This document shows, one piece after another, positions 32,579-38,003 of a DNA stretch of 38,003 bases. A program made the position numbers and the translations under genes. The notes below the pieces were generated by a model that saw nothing but the letters and a program-made list of their open reading frames with translations, did not search any database and was not told the DNA's origin. Location: NCBI GenBank assembly GCA_024398365.1, contig JAKSJG010000012.1, positions 1 to 38,003 on the forward strand, in the 5' to 3' direction. This stretch comes from Bacteroidales bacterium (GTDB lineage: Bacteria; Bacteroidota; Bacteroidia; Bacteroidales; UBA932). Every line of letters starts with the position of its first letter. Position 1 is the stretch's first letter.

Positions 32579-34735
32579 ATGGCACCTAAATACAGAATCC
32601 TTCTGCTTTTCGTCATCTCGATGATCGTGACATGGTTCGTGTTCCGACCTATCCTGAAGATTGCGCAGCAGAAGGGGATAGTGGACAATCCTGACGCCCG
32701 CAAACTTCAGCGTGTGCCGATTCCGGTACTGGGAGGCGTGGCGGTCTTCTTCGGCATAGTCGTGGGACTGTGCTTCTTCAAGACCATGCTGAGCTTCACG
32801 AGCCTGTTCGCCGTGCTTACGGCCATGATTGTGATGCTGTATCTGGGTACCATCGACGATATTCTCAATCTTTCCCCTTTCCTGCGCCTGGGCATTGAGG
32901 TGGTGGTGGTGACCCTGCTGATATACGGCACCCATTATTCGATGTGCAACTTCCAGGGCCTCTGGGGTATAGACCAGCTTCCTATCATATTCTCCGTGCC
33001 TCTGAGCATACTGACCATGGTGGGCATCATCAATGCCATCAATATGATAGACGGCGTGGACGGTCTGGTGTCAGGCTTCTGCATAGTGGCCTGCACTCTG
33101 TTCGGCGTCATATTCTTCTGCGAACACGAGTACTCCTTCGCCGCACTTGCGGCCGTTACCGTGGGCGCGCTCATACCTTTCTTCCTGCACAATGTCTTCG
33201 GCATCAAGTCGAAGATGTTCATGGGTGACGGAGGCACCATGATGCTGGGCATCGTGATGTCCTCGTTCGTGATTGCGCTCTGCAAATACCGCATCGAGTA
33301 CAATTTCCTGCTCAATCACCAGTTCGGCGTGCTGGCGTTCTCCCTGGCAGTGCTGGCGGTGCCGATATTCGACACCCTGCGTGTGATGATCTACCGTGTG
33401 CTCCACGGCCATTCTCCTTTCTTCCCGGACAAGAACCATCTGCATCATATCTTCATCGAGTTCGGCTTCTCCCACATAGGCACGACAATGTCCGAGATAG
33501 TGCTGGAACTTTTCGTCGTGGCTGTCTGGGCTCTTGTATGGAGTGCCGGCGCACCGGTTGACATCCAGCTCTACTGTGTCATAGCGGCTTCGCTGCTTGT
33601 GACCTTCGGCGTTGCCGCCTTCCTCAAGCGTGAGCTCAAGCGCAAATCATTATGCAGCAGGGCCATCAGGGCTCTGGCTTCAGGTACGCATATAGAGTGG
33701 GACGGTTTCTGGCTCAAGATACAGAACTTCGTGGACGGCAAGTCCGCCGTACTTGCACTGCTGCTCGTTCTGCCGATCTTCGCCTCCTGTTCCATGTTTG
33801 AGACAGCTGTCGAGGAGGAGGAAGCAGGCTATGGACCGGACGGGCTCTATTATACCCCGAATCCGACATGCATCGCCATATTCGGCGACATTCAGGTTTA
33901 CACCGAAAATGAAGAGCTGGTACAGAATTATGTGAACTCCCTTCAGTGGCTGAAGGATAGGCAGCTCCGTGATGCTGACATCTCATGCATACTTCACACC
34001 GGCGATGTGGCGAATACCAATATGGGCCACCAGTGGCGCCGCTTCCAATCCAATACATCAATTGTGTCCGACTGCATCCCATACTACACGAGCACCGGCA
34101 ATCATGATTATGACTGGAATGCGGAGGAGGTCATCACCGACCGCAACTCTTCCGGCCTTAACCAGCATTATGATTTTCCTTACCTGGCCAAGAACCTGCT
34201 TGCCGCTTATGAGGAGGGCAAGCTTGACAATGCTGTTTTCAGCAACAGGTTCGCAGGGCAGAATATGGATATAATGATGCTTGAATTTGCGCCGCGCGAG
34301 GACGTGCTGAAGTGGGCCGGAGAATATCTGGCCGCTCACAAGGATACCAGGCACATACTCGTCACCCATGAGTTTCTGTGGCGCGACGGCACACTCTTTA
34401 CCGACAAGCCGTATTCCGAACGGCAGTTCCGCGACTTGTCAGCCTCCTCCCCGTATGAGATATGGAGCAGGCTCGTGGCCCCCAATGACAACATAGCCTG
34501 CGTGCTCTGCGGCCATGTGTCAAACTTTGTCAGAGTGGTCGAACTCACATCCATGAAGGGCAAAGTGCCGGCTGTCGAGTTCAACCTTCAGGACGAGAAG
34601 GACGGCGGCGACGGCTGGATAATGCTATGGAATGCGAAGAATCCGGATGACAGCGTGTCGGTGTCCATATACAATACGGTCAGTGGCAAGTACTATCAGA
34701 ACAGGCCGGTATATGCCAAGTTCAAATTCAGATAA
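32579..34735 (+). CDS. WecA-type phosphoglycosyltransferase fused to a calcineurin-like metallophosphoesterase
   Basis: The 718-residue frame has two parts. Residues ~1-360 are a polytopic MraY/WecA-family transferase with DNPDARKLQ (36-44), GTIDDILNL (90-98), NAINMIDGVDGLVSG (152-166), FMGDGGT (214-220) and DKNHLHHIF (284-292); it would move a sugar-1-phosphate to undecaprenyl phosphate at the inner membrane. Residues ~430-718 resemble a calcineurin-like phosphoesterase: FGDIQ (435-439), HTGDVAN (473-479), GNHD (507-510), VTHEF (595-599) and CGHVSN (644-649). The junction (388-404) is KSAVLALLLVLPIFASC, a hydrophobic segment ending in a lipobox. It may be an extra helix placing the phosphoesterase in the periplasm, or the signal of an internally started lipoprotein (GTG at 33731). 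Usual WecA homologues end near residue 360-380. Confidence 0.85.
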   Translation: MAPKYRILLLFVISMIVTWFVFRPILKIAQQKGIVDNPDARKLQRVPIPVLGGVAVFFGIVVGLCFFKTMLSFTSLFAVLTAMIVMLYLGTIDDILNLSPFLRLGIEVVVVTLLIYGTHYSMCNFQGLWGIDQLPIIFSVPLSILTMVGIINAINMIDGVDGLVSGFCIVACTLFGVIFFCEHEYSFAALAAVTVGALIPFFLHNVFGIKSKMFMGDGGTMMLGIVMSSFVIALCKYRIEYNFLLNHQFGVLAFSLAVLAVPIFDTLRVMIYRVLHGHSPFFPDKNHLHHIFIEFGFSHIGTTMSEIVLELFVVAVWALVWSAGAPVDIQLYCVIAASLLVTFGVAAFLKRELKRKSLCSRAIRALASGTHIEWDGFWLKIQNFVDGKSAVLALLLVLPIFASCSMFETAVEEEEAGYGPDGLYYTPNPTCIAIFGDIQVYTENEELVQNYVNSLQWLKDRQLRDADISCILHTGDVANTNMGHQWRRFQSNTSIVSDCIPYYTSTGNHDYDWNAEEVITDRNSSGLNQHYDFPYLAKNLLAAYEEGKLDNAVFSNRFAGQNMDIMMLEFAPREDVLKWAGEYLAAHKDTRHILVTHEFLWRDGTLFTDKPYSERQFRDLSASSPYEIWSRLVAPNDNIACVLCGHVSNFVRVVELTSMKGKVPAVEFNLQDEKDGGDGWIMLWNAKNPDDSVSVSIYNTVSGKYYQNRPVYAKFKFR

Positions 34736-34741
34736 TAAGAG

Positions 34742-35545
34742 ATGAAGTATATAGACAGTGAGGAGATGAAGCTGATCCAGATGGACATTCTGGATGCCCT
34801 GCAGAGGTTCTGCATGGAGAATGGCTTGACATACAGCCTCTCCAGCGGTTCTCTCATCGGTGCGGTGCGTCATGGGGGTTACATCCCCTGGGATGATGAC
34901 ATCGACGTGTACATGCTTCGCGCTGACTACAACCGTCTGATGGAGAAGTTCCCGGAAGTGTATGACGGCCGTTTTGCGATAGGCTCCCTGGAACGCAATC
35001 CGAAATGGGACAGGACTTTCGCCAAGATGTACGATAATCGCACGGTGCTTGTCGAGAACCGCAGGGATGCGGTGGAGACAGGCATTAATATAGACATTTT
35101 CCCAATTGATGAGGTGCCTGCCGACGATACAATGTGGCTCAGGTATAACAAGCGCAGATATTTCTTCTGCCATCTCTTCGAGGTCAAGGACAGGCTCGTC
35201 AGAGACAATACACGTTCCTGGTGGAAGACCGTAGTGCTGCTGCCGCTCAAGGCACTTCTGCTGCCGTGGAGCAAGCGCACCATGGCGGAGCGCATCTCAG
35301 CCTTTGCTCAGAAATGGAACGGCTGCAACTCCGGACGAGTTTACAATTGCGCCTGGGGTGAGGTATTCGATCCTTTCAGCAAATCCCTCTTCGATGAGAT
35401 CATCGACATACCGTTCGAGGACAGGACATTCAAGTGCTTTGCAGGCTACGACGAATATCTTCGCGCCACCTACGGGGACTATATGAAACTTCCTCCTGAG
35501 GACAGGAGAGTGTCGCATCATAAATTCAAGGCCTGGTACAAATAG
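34742..35545 (+). CDS. LicD-family phosphotransferase
   Basis: The 267-residue protein has the LicD fold signature LSSGSLIGAVRHGGYIPWDD (33-52), directly followed by DIDVY, the nucleotidyltransferase-type catalytic region. LicD proteins transfer phosphocholine or related phospho-groups onto glycans; other members add glycerol-phosphate or ribitol-phosphate. It lies 6 bp after the WecA-phosphoesterase fusion gene and 2 bp before the flippase gene, so it probably decorates the polysaccharide made by this locus. The phospho-group donor is unknown; no choline kinase or CDP-choline gene is visible. Confidence 0.88.
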   Translation: MKYIDSEEMKLIQMDILDALQRFCMENGLTYSLSSGSLIGAVRHGGYIPWDDDIDVYMLRADYNRLMEKFPEVYDGRFAIGSLERNPKWDRTFAKMYDNRTVLVENRRDAVETGINIDIFPIDEVPADDTMWLRYNKRRYFFCHLFEVKDRLVRDNTRSWWKTVVLLPLKALLLPWSKRTMAERISAFAQKWNGCNSGRVYNCAWGEVFDPFSKSLFDEIIDIPFEDRTFKCFAGYDEYLRATYGDYMKLPPEDRRVSHHKFKAWYK

Positions 35546-35547
35546 CT

Positions 35548-37071
35548 ATGGAGAAGGACAACGCAAAGAGGCTGGCAAAGAACACCGTGCTGCTTTTCAT
35601 CAGGATGGTCATCGTCCTGCTGATATCGCTGTACACTACCCGCGTGGTGTTCAAGGCCCTCGGCGTTGACAACCAGAGTATCTACAATGTGGTCGGCAGC
35701 GTGGTCATCTTCTTCGGCTTCCTGAAGAATGCGCTGACCAACGCCACATCTCGCTACCTAACCTTCGAGCTCGGCACCGGCAACAGGGAGAAACTGCGGC
35801 AGATATATTCAATGGCCATCAACTGCCACATCATCCTGGCGGCCATACTTCTGCTGCTGCTCGAGATAGGCGGTGTCTGGTTCATCAACCATCAGCTCAA
35901 CATAGACCCTTCAAGGATGGCGGCGGCCAACTGGGTGTTCCAGTTCTCTCTGCTGACCTTCTGTCTCGGCATAGTCCAGACTCCTTTCCATTCAAACCTG
36001 ATAGCCCACGAGAAGATGGGCTATTACGCTTTTCTGAGCATACTTGATGCGGTGCTCAAGCTTGTGGTGGCTTACCTTCTCTATATCAGCCCGGTCGATA
36101 AGCTCATATCCTACGGATTCCTGCTCTGCGTGGAAGCGGTCATCATCTTCTGCTGCTATGCTCTTTACAGTTCGAGGAAGTTTGACGACACCGAGTACAT
36201 AAAGTTCTGGGACAAGGGCATAGTGGGTGAGTTCGCCTCATATTCGGGCTGGAGCCTGCTGGTCAACGGTGCGGACATAGCCACCCAGCAGTGCATAGGC
36301 ATATTCTTCTTCAATCTGCTGGGCAAGGTTGCGAATGCCTCACTGGGCTTTGCGAACCAGGTGAGTGCCGGCATAGGCATGTTCGTGGCCAATTTCTCCC
36401 AGTCCTACAAGCCTCAGATAGTCAAGTCATACGCATCCGGGGACAATGATTATTTCCACAAACTGATATTCTCCGCCTCCAAGATTTCCTTCCTGCTGTA
36501 CCTCCTGGTGGCGGTTCCAATAGTGGCCAATGTGGATTTCGTGCTGAAGATATGGCTCGGCGACTATCCTGAGTTCACTCCGGCATACATAGCCGTGATA
36601 ATTGTCTATTTCCTCTTCGACTCCTTCCAGGAGCCGCTCTGGCAGGCGGTCCATGCCACAGGCAAGCTCCGTACTCATCAGATAATGATAGCCTCGATCA
36701 AGGTGCTCGCCATTCCGGCGATGTATTTCGTGCTCAAGTCCGGCAGCTCCGGCACCGTGGCTTTGGGCATCTGGGCGTGCCTGAATGTGGCCTGCGCGGT
36801 GTCGAGGACCATATATATGCATTTCCTCATCGGGCTCGACCTGAAGGCCTACCTGTTCAAGGTGATCCTGCCTCTCGTGCTGCTGTTCGTTGCGGCTGTG
36901 CCGCTGCCGATCTGGGTTGCGCATCGCATGGGATCCAACTTCGGAGCATTTGTGGTGTCATCCGCAATTGCAGTGACGGTCATTCTCCTTGTCGGGGTTG
37001 CGGTGGTGCTGGACAGATCCGAGCGCAGTCTCCTGAAGGGCGTGCCGGTGATTGGTAAATTCATCAAATGA
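35548..37071 (+). CDS. Polysaccharide flippase (Wzx-like)
   Basis: The 507-residue protein is hydrophobic throughout, with about 12-14 predicted helices and no signal peptide. It has the features of the MOP (MATE/PST) superfamily, e.g. KNTVLLFIRMVIVLLISLYTTRVVFKALG at the N-terminus and the segment GMFVANFSQSYKPQIVKSYASGD around residue 275. It would flip undecaprenyl-linked oligosaccharide repeats across the inner membrane. It starts 2 bp after licD and ends 7 bp before the glycosyltransferase gene. Typical for an O-antigen or capsule locus; no Wzy polymerase lies in the window. Confidence 0.9.
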   Translation: MEKDNAKRLAKNTVLLFIRMVIVLLISLYTTRVVFKALGVDNQSIYNVVGSVVIFFGFLKNALTNATSRYLTFELGTGNREKLRQIYSMAINCHIILAAILLLLLEIGGVWFINHQLNIDPSRMAAANWVFQFSLLTFCLGIVQTPFHSNLIAHEKMGYYAFLSILDAVLKLVVAYLLYISPVDKLISYGFLLCVEAVIIFCCYALYSSRKFDDTEYIKFWDKGIVGEFASYSGWSLLVNGADIATQQCIGIFFFNLLGKVANASLGFANQVSAGIGMFVANFSQSYKPQIVKSYASGDNDYFHKLIFSASKISFLLYLLVAVPIVANVDFVLKIWLGDYPEFTPAYIAVIIVYFLFDSFQEPLWQAVHATGKLRTHQIMIASIKVLAIPAMYFVLKSGSSGTVALGIWACLNVACAVSRTIYMHFLIGLDLKAYLFKVILPLVLLFVAAVPLPIWVAHRMGSNFGAFVVSSAIAVTVILLVGVAVVLDRSERSLLKGVPVIGKFIK

Positions 37072-37078
37072 AAAGCTT

Positions 37079-38003
37079 ATGAAGGTACTTCTGATAAATA
37101 ATTTCCACTACCGCAAGGGCGGATCCGAGACGGTGTATTTCAATACTGGAAGGCTGCTCGAGGCTCACGGCCATCAGGTCGTATGGTTCAGCTTCGAGGA
37201 TGAGGCCAACCTGCCTTGCGCTCAGTCGGATTATTTCGTGAAGAAGTCCGCTTCGACCCTGGGGCAGATGAAGGATTATTTCTACAACGGGAAGGTGAGG
37301 AAGGCTCTGGAGCGTCTGCTGGAGGCCGAGAAGCCTGATATCGCCCACGTGCATCTGCTCTGGGGCGGCATGACGCCGGCCATCTTTGATGCGTTGCGCA
37401 AATACAACGTACCTCTCGTCCACACTGTGCACGACTACCGCATGGTGTGTCCTGCATATACCTTCCGCAATGGCGCAGGTGAGATATGCGAGAAATGCCA
37501 TGCCGGCAGCTACATCTCCTGCATCTCCGGCCGCTGCTCCAAGGGCAGCCTGCCGCAGAGCGCCATGATGGCTGCTGAGATGTATTCCCGCGGGCTTTTC
37601 CACAGTCCGGTGAAGAACATCGACGGCTTCATATTCGTCAGCAGATTCTGCGAGGAAAAGCATATTGAGCACAACAAGGCTTTTGCCAAGGCGCGGAGGA
37701 TGGTGCTCTACAATTCAGTGGATGTGGATGCGCCTGCGTCTGCTGCAAGAGGCGATTATTTCCTGTATTACGGACGCCTCTCATACGAGAAAGGGGTGGA
37801 GGACCTCATCAGGGCATTCTCCCGCCAGGGTGCGCATAAGCTGAAGATAGTCGGCACGGGCCCGGTGGAGGACAGCCTCAAGGCTCTTGCCGCAGGCGCC
37901 GCCAATATTGAGTTCCTCGGCTACCGCAGCGGAGAGCCGCTCTTCGATCTGGTGCGCGGCTGCAGCTTCGTCATCGTGCCTTCGCGCTGGTATGAGAACA
38001 ACC
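37079..38003 (+). CDS. GT4-family glycosyltransferase, 3'-truncated by the window edge
   Basis: The first 308 codons are in the window. The protein starts MKVLLINNFHYRKGGSE, the typical GT4 N-terminal nucleotide-sugar fold start with the GG loop, then HVHLLWGG, HTVHDYRMVCP, a CEKCHAG...CISGRC cysteine cluster, a GRLSYEKGVEDLI segment (start of the second Rossmann domain) and SRWYENN near the edge. It probably adds a sugar to the lipid-linked repeat unit. The full length is unknown. The start at 37079 follows the flippase stop by 7 bp. Confidence 0.9.
   Translation, partial: MKVLLINNFHYRKGGSETVYFNTGRLLEAHGHQVVWFSFEDEANLPCAQSDYFVKKSASTLGQMKDYFYNGKVRKALERLLEAEKPDIAHVHLLWGGMTPAIFDALRKYNVPLVHTVHDYRMVCPAYTFRNGAGEICEKCHAGSYISCISGRCSKGSLPQSAMMAAEMYSRGLFHSPVKNIDGFIFVSRFCEEKHIEHNKAFAKARRMVLYNSVDVDAPASAARGDYFLYYGRLSYEKGVEDLIRAFSRQGAHKLKIVGTGPVEDSLKALAAGAANIEFLGYRSGEPLFDLVRGCSFVIVPSRWYENN

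Noticed and set aside
31424-32935. Long minus-strand frame (503 codons) opposite rfbB
   Set aside because: It mirrors the codon bias of the plus-strand genes, has no ribosome binding site or family motif, and is very His/Val-rich. rfbB explains the region.
33731-34735. Annotating the phosphoesterase as a separate gene from GTG 33731
   Set aside because: There is no clear ribosome binding site and the frame is continuous with the WecA part; kept as an alternative within the fusion finding.

Overview
The window is a piece of a Bacteroidales (phylum Bacteroidota) chromosome, probably from an uncultured gut-type lineage with fairly GC-rich DNA. The evidence is: recurring promoter boxes of the Bacteroidota form TAnnTTTG; many lipoproteins with short signal peptides, several with fimbrillin (Mfa)-like N-termini; a K+-dependent membrane pyrophosphatase; a DUF1460 amidase-like protein; and a Wzx/LicD/GT4 polysaccharide locus. 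Genus cannot be fixed by eye. I saw no tRNA, rRNA, CRISPR array, insertion sequence or phage gene.

Layout. (1) 1-4794: the N-terminus of dapB (leftward), a terminator, hppA (leftward), and a divergent CPA2-type cation/proton antiporter. (2) 4795-13780: an apparent surface-protein operon, read rightward from a promoter at 4822 to a terminator at 13743. Its order is small ORF 1, beta-helix lipoprotein, amidotransferase-like lipoprotein, LRR lipoprotein, small ORF 2, LRR lipoprotein. All four large proteins share a lipoprotein signal and a fimbrillin-like N-terminal region but carry different C-terminal modules. The two small ORFs, 44 and 51 codons, look related to each other. (3) 13781-14131: a gene-free stretch holding an unusual 141-bp element bounded by 17-bp perfect inverted repeats. 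(4) 14132-18156: an EamA transporter (leftward), divergent from a nitroreductase-like lipoprotein that overlaps a large secreted glycosidase-like protein with a discoidin-like module. (5) 18178-20991: a leftward two-domain M16 zinc protease.

(6) 21092-24080: an operon of a small exported protein, an AlaX-like tRNA-editing domain, a DUF1460 cell-wall amidase-like protein and a serine beta-lactamase-like hydrolase. (7) 24155-27074: an MTA/SAH deaminase, purine nucleoside phosphorylase and WalJ-type metallo-hydrolase operon, suggesting salvage of methylthioadenosine through methylthioinosine. (8) 27136-28464: ffh, converging within 2 bp on a leftward pair made of a Cys-rich lipoprotein and a CPYC thioredoxin-like protein. 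(9) 29268-38003: a long, tightly packed operon. It starts with alanine racemase and a threonine-aldolase-type PLP enzyme and runs straight into polysaccharide genes: rfbB, a WecA-type phosphoglycosyltransferase fused to a metallophosphoesterase, licD, a Wzx flippase and a truncated GT4 glycosyltransferase.

The most unusual content is the modular lipoprotein locus with its paired small ORFs, the WecA-metallophosphoesterase fusion with an internal lipoprotein-signal-like junction, and the inverted-repeat element at 13916-14056. All functional statements are read from motifs and context; no database search was possible.
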